64,000 nucleotides of DNA from Maylandia zebra (GCF_041146795.1 NC_135180.1:35076294-35140293); one strand, 5' to 3'. Positions 22,939 through 36,800 are shown, counted from the stretch's first letter. A program made the numbers and translations. Notes: a model not told the origin generated them from the sequence alone.

Positions 22939-25474
22939 CATTTATACAACATTCAAATTCTTGAAAAAATTGGATATTTTCTGTCACAATGAGGAGGATC
23001 CAGCTGTCACCTTGTTGACTGATGTAATAAAATGATACTGCGTGCTGGCTAATGCTTCCTCCTGACATGCAGAATTATGTGACCTGTTGATTTCATGAAG
23101 AGGGAACCACTGGCTGACTAGTAACTCGGATAAAATCATCACATGGTCTGCTCTTCTGGGCCATGTTTGAACATTTTGAAATCCACTCACTCAACCTTTG
23201 TAAATATTACGAAACGAACAAATATTTTCCAGACAGACCAAGAAGAAGTCAGACCTGACGTAATTCAGCTGACGTCTCATGGAGTCAATGAAGGTTTTTC
23301 ATTGAGCTTGTCATGAAAAACATTCAAACCCATCCATCTTTTTTCCTAACCACTTATCAGATTCACGGTTACCAGCTGTCAGTGGGTGATGACCTATCCT
23401 CAGATTTCTGGAATCCGACCAAACAATTAATGAACATAAATATGTTTTAGGTTTACTCTTTGCCAAAATTGCTGCACATTATTCTAATTAATATATTAGC
23501 ACATATCTACTTTATTGCTCTATGGATTAGCGTGGGACTTTGTTCATAAGTCCATAACTTTGGTCCATGTTTCTTATACTTATACAGGAAATATATAGAT
23601 ACAGAAAATATGTCTCGTCTTTGTGAAAGCCATTGATATAATTTATCAAGACAACTTAACCTGAAGAGGCTTTGATACGAATGTTTCTCGAGAATAGAAA
23701 CTGTTGTGCGCCTGACAAACAGAAGCTGTAAACTAAACTGAAACAAGAAAATTCTGAAAATTAACTGTGAAACCAAAATAGAAACAAATTTTTCTGCTTT
23801 GGTTAAAAGCTGACCAAACATTTAATAGACTGTCATTTTCACACTTTCACTTGAGGAAGTTTGAGGAGAATAAGGTCACGATATTTTCCGCAATCATCCT
23901 GTTTCACATTTAGCTTCAAACATGTCTCCACCTCTGGAGATACTCCACATGGTTCAAGGCAAAGGAGCTGCACCGACAGGGGGCGTAACACACATCTCCT
24001 CTCACTAGCTGTAAATATTTACTGCTCTGTCCTCACAGTTTCATAATCTGTCGTATTTTGGGAACTGGAGAGTTAAACACCGTGTGATGGTCACCACTGT
24101 TGGGCGGTGTTGAGAAAAGTTCAGAGCTGCAGGCCATGTTTGAAGGACTGATGATAATGTCCCTGCTTTTATTCTAGCACCATTTAATGTTGGCTTTTAA
24201 TAACATCTATTTAATTGATTTTCATTAAATATTTGTTGCACATAGAGCCTAATGCATTTTGTTATATCTGCCTTTTACTGTCACGTACCCTCCAGTAGGT
24301 CAAAGATTTCATTAGTCTACAGGGCAGAATTCAGTTAATTACCTGCAAAGCAATTAAAATTAGTCTCACTTTGACTCTGTCATGCAAAAACATTGCATTA
24401 TGTTGATTTTTAGAAAATATTACATCATCAGGAAAAGTAAAATCTGTAAATGTCTACTTTAGAATAAAATCCCTGGTATTGAATATGTGAACAGTCATCA
24501 ACTTCTGCAGGATTAATGACACTTAATGCTGCTTCTGTAACATATGCAAAACAGTGTGGAACATCAGAAAACAAGCCAAACGTCTGCTAAACTTGATGGC
24601 CTGTGTTTTAAATGTGGCTTCAAAAAAAACAAACTTGATAACAGCTGCTGAACTGGTAAAAAGCTGCTGGTCACACGGCAAAAGATTTCTGGCCTGTTGG
24701 CTGTTTACCATCACAGCCTGACTATTAATACAAGGACATATAATAGTGCACATTGTGATAACCAACTGGGACATTGTGTGAGGAAAACAGCGTGTAAAAT
24801 ATCAAGCTGCGTTCTTGCATGTAATAATTCATGTTGCAGACTGCGAGAGGGGCTGAAGTGATTCACAAAATCACTGCATACAGATGCCTGTAAATACAAC
24901 GTAAAGGAATTTTTTCATATTTATAGAAGATCATATCTTATTTCAGCTTTAGCAGCACTATCGCCTAATAAATTCTATTTTATTTTATCAGAAGCTGAAG
25001 ACATGGACTGGTTCACTTTTTAACGTGATAAATAATCCAGTATTAGCGAGATTATCCTGTGTGGCATGTCACCATCACCTCTTTCCGAGATCAGTGGCGC
25101 AGAGAGAGTTAAGCACTTTATTTGCTGAGTCAGAGCAGCTGCCTGCCCGCTGTGCTATCATAACAGAGCTTTATACTGCAGGGTAGAAAACAGGCAGATG
25201 AGCAGCAGACTGCCCTGACCTCACCGTTTACACCGCATGAGTCAGCTGGCCTTATGCATAAACAGCACAGACAAGCCAGCGATTACTTCCAGGAGAAGCA
25301 AACAGAGCACAGTGAGAGTGTTTTGTTGTACCTAGTAACCGCTGGGTAAGAGCCGAACAGCCCAGGAACTCCCATCTGACCTTCACATGAAGCGGCAGAT
25401 CAGTTAAGTTTCCGCCAACTTGAGTTAAAGGGGAAGTCCAACATTTGTGGGAAATACAGTACAGATGACATGCA

Positions 25475-25810
25475 TAGCTGTCCAGGCTTCTTGAAGGACA
25501 TTCAAAGCGCTTCTTTGCAGCTTGTTCTCTGTCATGATGATTCCACGCTGCTCTAATGATGGTGGGGTTAGGACTAAATTTGGCTTAATCACGGTATAAG
25601 ACCAGTTTCAGTCCAGTTCTAGTGTAATCTGGCATATTTCTCTCTGTTCCCTTCCTTAAGACGGGCTTCTTGACAGCCTCCCTTACACTGTGACCATTTC
25701 TGCTGAGGCTTCATGAACAGCTGGATCAACCGAAGGGCCAGATGTGTCTCTCAGGCCTGTGTCAGGTCTTTGCAGGATTTTTTCCCCTTTAAGGACATGA
25801 ATTTCAGATA
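25475..25810. mobile_element. Decayed Tc1-like transposon remnant
   Basis: CCAGGCTTCTTGAAGGACAT with TCAAAGC matches the block TCAGGCTTCTTGGAGGACAT with TTAAAGC at about 30218-30246, so both are copies of one element. A further block (TTCTTGACAGCCTCCCTTAC to CAGGTCTTTGCAGG) resembles Tc1-type transposase sequence as I remember it from fish. No intact frame or terminal repeats remain. Confidence 0.45.
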
Positions 25811-25969
25811 ATTGAACTTTTGTTTTTCCCAAAACATTGACTAACTTGCAGTTTCTATAGATTCAAATAAACAAATGGAACAAATTATGTTTTTGTAACA
25901 TGGTGTACTTAGAGATAAAATTACTACACTCACACTTGTAGCTGCTGAAGGGACTTTTAATTAAAGGGG

Positions 25970-26085
25970 ACCTGTAATGGTCACGAGCTGTCCAGGATGT
26001 CCCCCACTATGGTAGCTTGGAAAGGCTGCAGCCCCCTGTGACCCTGAATTGAATAAGCAGAAGAGATGGATGGATGGATGAGACA
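25970..26085 (+). repeat. 3' fragment of a common fish interspersed repeat with (GATG)n tail
   Basis: GCTGTCCAGGATGTCCCCCA, then GCTGCAGCCCCCTGTGACCC, TGAATTGAATAAGCAGAAG and a GATGGATGGATGG tail. This is the well-known teleost block that normally ends in an ATGGATGG simple tail. Its usual 5' partner block appears at 26823-27100. Confidence 0.65.
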
Positions 26086-26099
26086 TGAAGTTTTGAAAA

Positions 26100-26460
26100 A
26101 TAAGACCAATGAATGTACAAGCAATCCCTTTGAGCCAAAAGCTCATGCTTCAAACAGTTTTGGGGGGTTTTCTCTCCCTGGCTCTCTATGATGGCATCAG
26201 TACCTGGTCAGCTCAAGCACAACAGCTCCACCCACCTGTTGTTCAGGTGTTGTTCAGTGAGCAGCAGTTGATCAGCAGCAAAACGAAAAACTTTCTTAAA
26301 GGGAGGGGTAAAGGTAGTAAAACAACCTTTCAGATAGAGGATGAACTGAGGTGCCACACAAAGGCCCAGTGTAAGACAAATAAAGATTATTTTGAATTTT
26401 AAATCAAGATAAACAGTTCTAATATAGTCCAAGAATAAATCATCATACATCTTTTGTCCA
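26100..26460 (+). repeat. Teleost interspersed-repeat fragment (second copy)
   Basis: Shares block order with 21640-21800 (CCACCCACCTGTTGTTC, CAGATAGAGGATGAACTGAG, GCCCAGTGTAAGACAAATAA). The open frames over it are not conserved between the two copies, which argues against a gene. Confidence 0.5.
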
Positions 26461-26822
26461 TGTGAGCATTAAAAATGCTGTGGAAAGGCAGTGGGATGAT
26501 CATGGATATCATGGAAACTGACCAGAATTCCTCCGTGGCAGAATAGACTCAGTTTACATGAAGAACTACTGAACAAAGATATGAACACTGAAAGAATTTA
26601 GCGGATTTCATAGGGTGTTTTCTTCTTATCATCATCAGGATCCAGAATGACTTTTCTTCTGCTTATCAAAATATTGAATGGCACATTCAGAGGAGGACAC
26701 AGGAGGGCTAAATGTGTGGAAGGGTGTGGACTTCCTCTGAGCCCAAAACATGCGAAATAAAAGCAAAAACACTTTGGGCCGTAATACGCAAGAAAAAAAC
26801 GGTATTACTGTTCCGTAAGTAA

Positions 26823-27100
26823 GGCAGCACGGTGGTTAAGAAAGAAGTGTACTTTATTGGTCCCCGTGGGGAAAATCCCTCTCTGCATTTAACCCATTCA
26901 CTCAGTGAAACAGTGGGCAGCCATTGGGCGCCCGGGGAGCAGTGTGTAGGGACGGTACCTTGCTCAGGGGTACCTCAGGGTAGCTGTTCAGGGGAATCGA
27001 ACCCCCGACCTTCCAATCATGGGGCCGCCACTCTACCCACTGAGCTATCCCTGCTAGCACTGTCGCCGCACAGCAAGAAGGTCCTGAGTTCAATTCCAAA
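26823..27100 (+). repeat. Interspersed repeat split by a nested SINE
   Basis: GGCAGCACGGTGGTTA at 26823-26838 and GCACTGTCGCCGCACAGCAA with the following GAAGGTCCTGAGTTCAATTC at 27057-27098 are the two halves of one well-known teleost repeat head. They read continuously once the intervening ~216 bases are removed. The insertion is the SINE annotated next. Confidence 0.65.
26839..27054 (-). mobile_element. tRNA-derived SINE
   Basis: On the minus strand the head has an RNA polymerase III A box (TAGCTCAGTGG, 27047-27037) and B box (GGTTCGATTCC, 27003-26993) at tRNA-like spacing. The body and a tail near AATAAAGTACACTTC (about 26868-26845) follow. The tail and the absence of a foldable full cloverleaf argue for a SINE rather than a functional tRNA. 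It is inserted inside another repeat. Confidence 0.75.
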
Positions 27101-27489
27101 AGCCAAAAGACGCTATTATTCTAGTTTTTCTTTTTTTTTCTTTCTTTCTTTTCAGGCGTTTTTTATTACAAGCACAGAGATATTTTTTTTCTGGCGATTC
27201 TTAAGAACAGTGGTAATATTTTTCAGGCTTTTCTTGAAATTAGGGACGGGTGTATCACGGGAAAGATGTGATCATTTAAGTCTAATAAACGAATAAACGC
27301 ACCTGGATTCGTGCAGGACCCAGGATGCACAACGGACTCTGAGCTGAACACACCCCCTGTTCCTGCTGTGGGAGGAGGATGCAGTGACAAGGAGGGGTTC
27401 AAGTTCAATTAGGACAGCCCCCGAATAGTTTTCACACAAAGAGGAAAAGAGAGGAACAGAGTGAGTAGCTCCAGAACTAAACCTAAGAC

Positions 27490-27805
27490 ATGGCTTTAGT
27501 AGGCAGGTCGTGGCTGTTGCTCGTAGGCTTTATATTGTTTTATGTCATCTACCTGCTTTTCGGAGCCCTGATTTTCTCCACCATCGAGCGGCCGATGGAG
27601 GACAAGCTGCGACATGATATGGAAGTTCTGAAGAAGGAGTTTTTGAACCAGAGCTGCGTCAGCGCCGCGTCCCTCGAAAACTTTCTGCTCAAAGTGCTGG
27701 CGGCCAACAAGTACGGCGTCTTCCTCATCAGAAACGCCTCCGCTACCTCAAACTGGGACCTGGCATCGTCCATGTTCTTCGCTAACACTCTGGTCACCAC
27801 TGTCG
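27490..27805 (+). CDS. kcnk6: kcnk6 exon 1 (coding part)
   Basis: ATG at 27490 in the context AAGACATGG. The exon runs to the donor GTCG/GTGAGT at 27805/27806, coding TM1, the cap and the pore-1 helix. The intron cuts the first Gly codon of the TVGYG filter after its first base. The frame beyond 27805 (to 27825) is read-through. Confidence 0.92.
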
Positions 27806-30800
27806 GTGAGTGCAAACAAAAGTGAAGAAAGTTTGGCGAGGAAACACCTGAGGGCGTTTTTGCGCACAGTGGAGCCTCGGCAGTGTTACGCGTTACCGTA
27901 AACTGCAAACAGGCTGAACCAAAGAAAGTCTGCAGTCCATTGAGGGGACGTCTGTGGCTTTAGTGTGAGGAGGGAAACACAAAAACAATGCTGGGTTAAA
28001 TGCAGGTGGCAGTTTTCTGGAGTTATGTTGCCACGTGTTATGGATGTTGTAGCTGTGACTCAAAGCTTGAGCTATTTAAGATCTAAACGCAAACCGATGT
28101 ATCGACCTCAGGGGAGAAAAAAGTTTCCACTATACGTTGTTTCCTTTTAATCTGTAAATCTGTAAAATTCCCAAATCTGCGTGTAGATGAGGGAAATTCC
28201 CTCATCATGTGATTTATTTCTGGTCTTACTTTGAAAGTATGAAAGCAGGTATTTAAGAAAAGGGGAAATTGATTATCATAAATTGATTATCATACATCGG
28301 TGATGTTACCAAAATATTCGTGGGTCTTGTGCGATCTGAGCACCTGCTCGGTGTTCGGTATGTAGCAGCCTGACCTGGATGTTACAGGAAGTGAAGGTGA
28401 GAGCAGAATACATCACAGAGGTTTTTGTGGGACCAGCCAGGTTGTCCACACTGGGTTCTTTGTGGTGTTCTGCTGGCCTTGAACGACTCACTTACCTGCA
28501 GGCCCAAATATAAAGCACATTGCACCAAATCCTAGTTACTTAAGTGTTTGGTGATACGATTAGTTTAGTTGTTTATATATTTGCTTTGTTTTTCAGGCTT
28601 TAGGCTGGAGGGAAAATGGTATTCTGTACACGCAAAATTCATATCAGCGGTGTCTGTGTGTTGGAAATGGGCTTGGAGACTTTAAAGTCATAACTGGAGA
28701 GCTTATGACAGAACCAGAGTAGATACTGCTGCATGATGGGAAATGTAGGATCAGATCATTTCACATTAAAACAGAGGGTTTAGGCTTCCTCTTAAGTCCT
28801 GCTACTTTATGAGAGAAGTTAAGTGACAATGCAAGAATTTCATTACAAATAACCTTAAAATTTGGCAAATTATTCTATGGTGTCATTGCAATCACGGGAG
28901 TTAAATATACAATCATGTGAAAAAGAGTATTCAAAGGACTCTTGTTTCTTTAAAAAAAAGAAAAGAAAACTAAGTGATTCAGTAACTTAAAGGTTTTCTG
29001 TATAATTAGCAGTCCCTCACATCTTTGTGAAGCCACCCACTCTGGGGCCTGTGGAGTCTCAGATGTAGTTGTTGGGCATTGCACAGTCTGACCTTGGGGT
29101 GAGTTTGCAGGGATGTTAACAATTCCACATGCTTCCTGGGAATCTGGTGAAATTGTTGACACAAATGCTCAAATGCTCTGACCAGATTGTGCAGAGACCA
29201 GTGAAAACTTCCTTTTTCACATGACTGTACATTATCAGTAGGTTTTCTGGTCCCAGGCTGGGGGGAAAAAAAATTCATTGAAAACTTCCGCTGAAAAAAG
29301 GTTTGAGCAAAGATTGGTTCGATCCTTGTCTGGGCAGCTAAACATGGATTAACAAAATCCTGCATTTAAAAAGCCCTTCATTCTACACATTTCGTTTTAT
29401 TTTTCATGCATTTTTACCAAATAGCTCCTCGTGTTGTCGAAAATATCCAGTGAGGGTTTGCTGTGGGTACACAGTGTCATAAAACAACACCCTTGACATT
29501 TAATTAGACACACTGGGCCTCTGTGGGACGCTCTCAGCCGAGCCGCAGAGCTGTCTGTCGTTCAGAGGTACAAATTCACGCTCTGCTTCCAGAGCTTCTC
29601 AGCCGGTTTAGTTATTGCCATTAAAAATGCACATTTACCTACATTTTTTCAACACCCAGTAAAATGGTACAATGTGCACTTAATTTTATGTATTTCCTGT
29701 TTAAACAGGATGTTGAGGCAAAATGCAAAAGCAGTGCATGGTGGGCCTGCCAGCAAGGCATGTTCTGAGATGTTAAGTAACAGGAAGGAAAAATGTTTGT
29801 CACAACGTTCTCGTGTCTGTGATTAAAGCTGCAGTTTCAGCCACGTAATTAACCTCAGCTGAAAGAAAAATGACTAGAAAAACAAGCCAAGCCAGATGGG
29901 CGGTTTGTAATGAGATGGCATTCAGGTCATACTTTTTGTTTTGATTTTTAATTGCTGTGAAGTACAGTGCTGTGCAAAAGTCTCAAGCCTGTCCTTATTT
30001 CTTAATTTTGCCAGGAAAATGGGAATGCAATGTTTTATTGAAACCTGTGCAAACATAAATGTAAATTCAGTGCATAAAGCAAAAGCGGAGTTTGTACAAT
30101 TCTGATGAACCTGAGAGTCAACATTCGGTCTGATCGCCTTTAATCGCCAGCACAGCCTGAACTCTCTTAGCCACGCTTTCTTGTAATTTCTTTAATTAGT
30201 CTCAGGATCAGTTCTTCAGGCTTCTTGGAGGACATTTAAAGCTCCTGTTTGGATATTTAGTGCTTATTTGCTCTATTCTGTCACGCTGCTCCACTAACTG
30301 CCACTCTATCCTCATGGTATTGCAGTTATCAGTTTGGGAAGAAAGAATTGTTATTCTCCACTCAGACCAGCTTATGTAAAATGATGGACTTTGGTGCTTA
30401 CAGTTTCTTTAGCAACTGTTTTGCAAATCTCTGTGTTATAAAACACAGTGTATTGGTCCAGTCTCAGCTACACTGGCTTGTGGTATCCTACAGAACTAAA
30501 GTTAAAATACTCATATATATAAAATCTTACTTGAACTTGTACAATGTTGCATATCTGACATTTTGTCTCCTCATAGTCCAACATGCCCTTTTAGCTCCTC
30601 CACTGCCAAACTGTAATCTGTTCAGTACTCCTGACAGAAAAATTGGGGATCCATCTGTTGCAGTTTTTGAATTTTTATATGTGGACAATTTTTATTTTTA
30701 TTTTTATTTATTTTTTTTTTAAATTATGCATGTGAAGCCCTTTGAATCACCATATGTGATACACAGTAGAATTGAAATGCATTATGTTAAGGTCCAGGCG

Positions 30801-33800
30801 CTGATGGAGCCAACCTATGACTGATGGAGAAAAACACAATGGAAAACTAGCTTTGTGTGCTTTTTTTGTACTGTTAGTGTGTTTGGAATGACTGTTTCCA
30901 GATGGCACTGCATGGTTGATAAAAGTCTGACGGTACTTTTCTGCATTCGTAATTCCATCAATTGTGACAAGATCGCCAACATCTGTGGCTGAAATGCAGA
31001 TCTAAACCATGACAGAGTCTCCACTGTGTTTTACAGATAGGTTTTAAACACTCACTGCTGTGCCTCTGTATAGTGTAGGAACTGTGACAGATTTTCAGTC
31101 CAGATAACTGCCCCTCCCTGAGCCCGGTTCTGTTAAAAAGGAGCCTTCCTTCCCACTGTTAACTGATACTTGCTCAAAGGGGCTTGTTTGCTTGTTGGGA
31201 TTTCTCTCTTTATTATTGTAGAGGCTCTATTTTACAATTATAAAGCACCTCGGGGCAGCTGTTGTTGTGATTTACCGCTTTATGAATGAAATAAAATTGA
31301 ATTGAATACTCAGGGTATTTCTGATGAGACTAGGGGTAGGACTCAGATTAACTCGTGACATGTTATTATCACGGTATGGTCAGACAATCCAGTGACTCTG
31401 TGATACATTGCAAAACAATTATGCACAGTATATCATGATATCTTTGTAACTGAAAAATAAATAAATACCCCAAAAAAGCTGGAATTATCTATCATTGCTG
31501 TATCTTTGTGCGAATTATCATTATTATTCAATATTAACATGGCAATATTGCCTCCCTTTGTGCTATACTTCAAAGATATTGCAGTATATTGCCACTGTCT
31601 CACACTAGCTTGTGATGTGGTGGCAAATCTGAATTAATGTTAAAGACATACTAGATACAAACCTGTACACTTAGATTTTAATTCTAGCTTTAAAGTTACA
31701 GAAAGAGTATGCATGTATCAATGACTAGAAAATAATGGGCGAAGGTCAAACTACAGAGCAAACGATGTGTCTGCTACGCCCTCATGTTTGAGTCTTCCCA
31801 GTGTCTCTGTGTGTATAACCAACCTAAAGAGTAAACTAACTGTTTAAGATAAAACTGTAAGAAATTAGCTGTCAAGTTGGCGACTTGAGCTTGACAGTTT
31901 TTGACGACTGTCACAATCAAACATCTGCAGCAGCTGTCTTCGTGCCGCTCTTATTGCACTGCTGCTCCGCTGTGTTGGCAAACTGCTGCGAAGGCGGTCA
32001 CATTCACAGGCTTGCTGTTATAAATGACACTGGCGCATGATCGCTGAAGAAATGCAAATTCATGCATGAAGCAGAACAGAATGGCCCTTTGTGTTCAGCA
32101 GAGGCTGGGTGACACTTCCTTAAATGGTGTAACGTGTTTAGCTGCGTTATGATCTCACTGAGTTTTTTTTAACATGCCGGTACTCAATTCAAGGCAAAAA
32201 GAGGAAGCAGCAGATGCACTTAGATAGTGAAATTTATAGTCTCTCACTCCAACAAGTATGTTGAGTAGAAGGAACAATAGTTTGTTTGTTTTTTTACGAT
32301 CAGTGGACATTTTGGGGAGTAATTAAAAAAAATTTCAACCTGCTTTACCACACACCACGTCTAGATTTAAGCTTTAGTGACTGACATGTGTCCCTAACAG
32401 CAGGGAGAAAACCTCCAGCTCATGTTCTTTGTAATGTTTGTCAGTGTCACTGTTGAACTTTTGGACAGAGCAAAGGTGGGAGGGGGACTTACTAAAAAGT
32501 CTGCAGGCAGCTAACAGCTGATGAGCCGGTATAGCTGGGACCGAGTGGATGAAATGTTACACTGCACATTGGATAAATGGCATATTGTCAGATTTTAAAC
32601 GCCAAACAACAGCTTCCATGTGATTTTACATGCCTTCTAGTCAGAGGCTGACATCATTGATCAAACACTCTGCGCACACACCCAGGGACACAAAAGCATT
32701 GAAGATAAGAGCAGAAATGACAAGGACAAAGTGACCAGGAACACAAACTACTAAGGTGTGACAGAAAGATGGCCACAGATCTACATCAAAACTGCAGCGC
32801 TATCAAGAAGCTACCAAAAAAAGGAGCGAGGTGCTAATAACTGTGCAATGATCATAAAACATGGAAAACGATCACAAAGAGAAGCAAAATTTTCAATTTC
32901 CCAAATCCATTTTACAGGGCGATACTTTTTACCCTGATTTGTTTACATTCTTGATTCAGTCTTCTAATGTTTGTGTGTGTATATATGCAATACAAACAAC
33001 ACAAAGAACAATAGCTCCACACTAAGACAGGCCTGTAAGCTCCTGTGTTTTGCTGGTTTTAAAAAAATATGAGAAACGTTATCTCCAACCATGCCATGGC
33101 TTTAAATATGCATGTGACAAATAAAGAACCTTGAACTTGAACTTGAAATGTATTTGTCTTATCTAATTTTGTGTACCCTTTGCACTGAATATGCCCCTGG
33201 ATAGAAACTTTAGTTCAGATAATCTCACTGAGGCTCTAAGTGGAGCTTTGGTAGTGTCAGAGGCATAACAGGGTAAAAGGGTGTTAATTCAATGTAATCT
33301 ATTTGTGACAACTACTGAAGTGACAACTGCAAAGTCAGATCAAAGCCAAATACATCAAACCAACGGGCAATATCAGCACTGGGCATCATCGTGTGGAGCG
33401 GTCTGCTTCGGTCAGAGTGATGCAGATTTCATCAGCAGAGATAAACGGTTCCATGTGTCCGTTATCAAGCCCTCCAGTTTACACTAAAAGTGGGAAATGG
33501 TACTTTCTATGGTATTTGCTGCTGTCTGAATGAGTATAGTCCACTGCATATGTGTGCGCGTGTGTGTAACGTCACAGTAACTTTAGCTACATCTGCCTTG
33601 AACCTGTGCTTGCTTTGAAAGAGAGCTCACGCTGAACTCTGTTAAACGCCCGAAGGCTTCGGTTTAACTGACAGGAGATTGTGTCGTCATCTCAGCTGCT
33701 CTGTAGTCAAAGTGACATCAAATCTTTAGTTTGTGAAACGCGTCATGTTTTTAAAGCATGAGTTCACGACCCCCTAGAAAACAAAGGCTGTGCTCGTTCT

Positions 33801-36800
33801 TAGCGTGCACATCAACATTGTCTCATCAACATTGTGACCACGTTCACGCTGCAGACAGCAGACCAGTCTGTGGCAATAGAAACATTTGCCCAGGTTTTTG
33901 TAGTCGTACACTTTACACACAGCTCATGTCCTTTGGAGATGATTTTGACAAAGACAGCTTTGTACTTTGAACACCCGGCAGCACCTTTGTAAACACATCA
34001 TCCAAATGTGGCCAGTGATTTGGATAACGTTATTATGGCAGGACTGGATAATAATGTTTTCTTTATTACTCAGGAATGTTTGTGTCATTCTTTTACAGGC
34101 TAAAAATACTATTTAAATAAATGCAGGCAGAATTCAGACTTTTTCTCAAACAGCTGTAATTTAAAGGGCTACAGATGTTCTGCACAGGCGGCGGGCTGGA
34201 TGGTTGTTTTATAGCTCCATTTTAAAATGAAAGCTGTTTTCTGGCGTTTGTGTAGTAACCTAATGTTTTGTGATCACATACAGCAGATGGTGTGCTGTTT
34301 GCACAAACCAAATATAAAGGAACTTCCTAACCCCCACCCCGGCGGATTATTTACATATATATTTACACTGTATAAACAGTTTTACAGGATACAGTCCTTT
34401 CTGGTCTTATCTTTCTCTGGTCAGTACTCTGTGCGTCAGTGTTTTCAGTCTGAGGTACTTTTAACTGCACTCAGCTGTTGTTTTCGTTCCTATCCTTTGT
34501 GTTGCTGTAAAGCTTTTATATCACGCCACCAGGTTAAAGCTCCAGCAGAAGATTCATTTGCAGTAGTTTCACTTCTGCTGGTAGATAATCCCTGTAGGCA
34601 GTTGTGACAGATCCTCAGTGAGTTGCTTATGCTGGAGTCTGAATTTTATTTTCTTCCTACCAGCACTGGTACCCTGACATTGACTAAAGCTGCTGTTTTT
34701 CTGTAGCTTCAAGTTAAAAAGTCTGGGGCAAATTACGTGCTGCTGTTGCAGCCAATAACTCTACCTGACTCTGTAACATCAGTGTGCTCATTAGCACATT
34801 AATCTATTTTTATGCTCTACAGCTGTCCAGTAACTCATTAATGTTATAATGCTCCATTTTTGCTAGAAAGCTTTGGAGCTGTATTGACTTGAGTGCTGAT
34901 GATCAATGTGGAGGCTGCTGATTTGACTGCATTATACTGTTTATATATTGTTTTTGTGCATCTGAGTTATATCAGTAAGGACAAAATACATAAGATCCCT
35001 TTTTTGTAATCCAATACAGTTCAACAGCACCAGAAATAGCAGCTTGCAAAATCACAATACAGCTCAAATATTTTAAAGTGTTACATTAATGTTTTTAATT
35101 AAATTACATTTAGATTTATTGAATGACTCTCGTAAAGAAAAAGCACAACAATTTCTATCGTGTCTTTTCTATCATCTCATCTAATTTCCCACTTCCTCTA
35201 AAACTTGTCATGTTGCTGTTCCTCCAGGTTATGGTCAATCCACTCCTCTGTCTGACACTGGGAAAGCTTTCTCCATCTTCTACGCCTTGTTAGGAGTTCC
35301 CTTTACCATGCTGGTGCTCACCGCCTGTGTCCAGAGGCTCCTGTACCCTCTGGTCCTCGCTCCGGTGAGCCTGCTTCAGAGATCAGGCCTGGAGCCTCGG
35401 CCCGCCACTGCTGTCCACTTTGTGTTGCTGCTGTTTCTGGTGGTGCTGTGCTTTTTTGTGGTGCCAGCAGCCATCTTCACCAAGTTGGAGGAGTCCTGGA
35501 GCTTTTTGGATGGCGTCTACTTCTGTTTCATCTCTCTGTGCACCATTGGACTGGGGGATTTTGTGCCAGGGATGCAGCCAGAGCAGAAGTATAGGACACT
35601 GTATCTTGGTGCTGTCATGGGTGAGTCCGTTTGTTTGTAGACTAGAAATGCATTCATCCAGTGCACTCAATTAGAGTGCAGCCACGGGCTGAACCAGCTT
35701 ACAGCTCAGATAAACCACATTGTTAAAGTAATTTTTGGCTCTTTTTCTTACAGGCGGGGGACTTGCTTCTAATCAAACCGATGTTACATTACTTTCACAG
35801 ACACAGATTTTCTCATTGATCATGTCAGACTTGCCTGTTATTAAAACATAACGCATTAACGCTTAACAATTCATGTATAATTTCTGTGTAAGGGGCTCAG
35901 GTCAAATTTGAGTTAGGACACAGAGTTAGGAAAGTTGGCTTAGAAAAAGAGAAATGAATCTGTAATATCATCAGATCGGCCAGATTCTAACATAAAATAA
36001 TAATGAAAAAAAACAAAAACTGATGTGAATCCACTTAGTATACTGCTGATAACCACAGTTAGGAGGAAGCAGACTAAGGTTAAGTTAAGCTAATAGAAAG
36101 CTAATTTTGTAATGACACAGACAAATTCTTTGTGTACAGATAAACATAATCTGATTCTGAAAAAATCAAACAAAGAGCTGAAAACTGCAGCTCATCTAGT
36201 GGCCACAAGAAGATCATTCCTAACAGCAGATGATATCAAGATGATTATCTTGATCAAGACTATATTTCTATCAGCTGTGCACCCCTTATTACTTGGCACT
36301 GATTAGCAGACACTACTACAATTTAGCTCTAGTCTGTAACGTATTACTCCACCTTTTCATCCAAATACGGTCACCTCTGGCTGTGAGGAGCGAGGTTTTA
36401 AGATGCTGAATTCAAAACTAATATTTGGTGCTATGGCAACTGCTTCAATCTTTCATTTATGGTCTGAAAGTGAAGCTTTTATTTGGTTTGGATTTTATGC
36501 TAACACAGATGAAGTGCAAGCTGTCCAACTATGTTTTAAGTGGATTTATTCTATCCAAAGTTGCTCGCTGATCCACTTCACTTTAGTGGATCAACTTATG
36601 TGGAAGTCATTAGTAACGACATGGCCCTGAAGTCACAGTCCCAGGCTAACACACCTCTTCTTTAAGACTGCTTATCTGTATTTTTGAGAAGAAGGTGTTG
36701 TCTCATCATGTCCCAGAGCACAGCAGAGCTCATATCAGTGCATGTTTAAGCTCAGAGTCGGGTCTTACAAACATGCTTTAAAATTGCATACCACCATTTT

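Larger units (their letters stand above)
20966..27489. other. Intergenic region between the clba1-like gene and kcnk6
   Basis: About 6.5 kb without a supported gene. It holds several repeat fragments (21.0, 21.65, 25.5, 25.97, 26.1 and 26.8 kb) and the long GT microsatellite at 22.84 kb. The small open frames have no conserved motif that I recognise. Confidence 0.5.
27806..35227 (+). other. kcnk6 intron 1 (7.4 kb)
   Basis: Starts GTGAGTGC and ends TTCCTCCAG. Holds DNA-transposon and LINE remnants between 28.9 and 31.3 kb and a retroelement tail at 33.1 kb; otherwise no gene is seen. Confidence 0.65.

Noticed and set aside
22708-23068. Cys/Val- and Thr/His-repeat open frames
   Set aside because: Translations of the (GT)n microsatellite in different frames.
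26985-27054. Possible tRNA gene (A and B boxes)
   Set aside because: The boxes sit in a SINE with a long non-tRNA body and tail and are nested in another repeat; a clean cloverleaf with paired acceptor stem is not evident.
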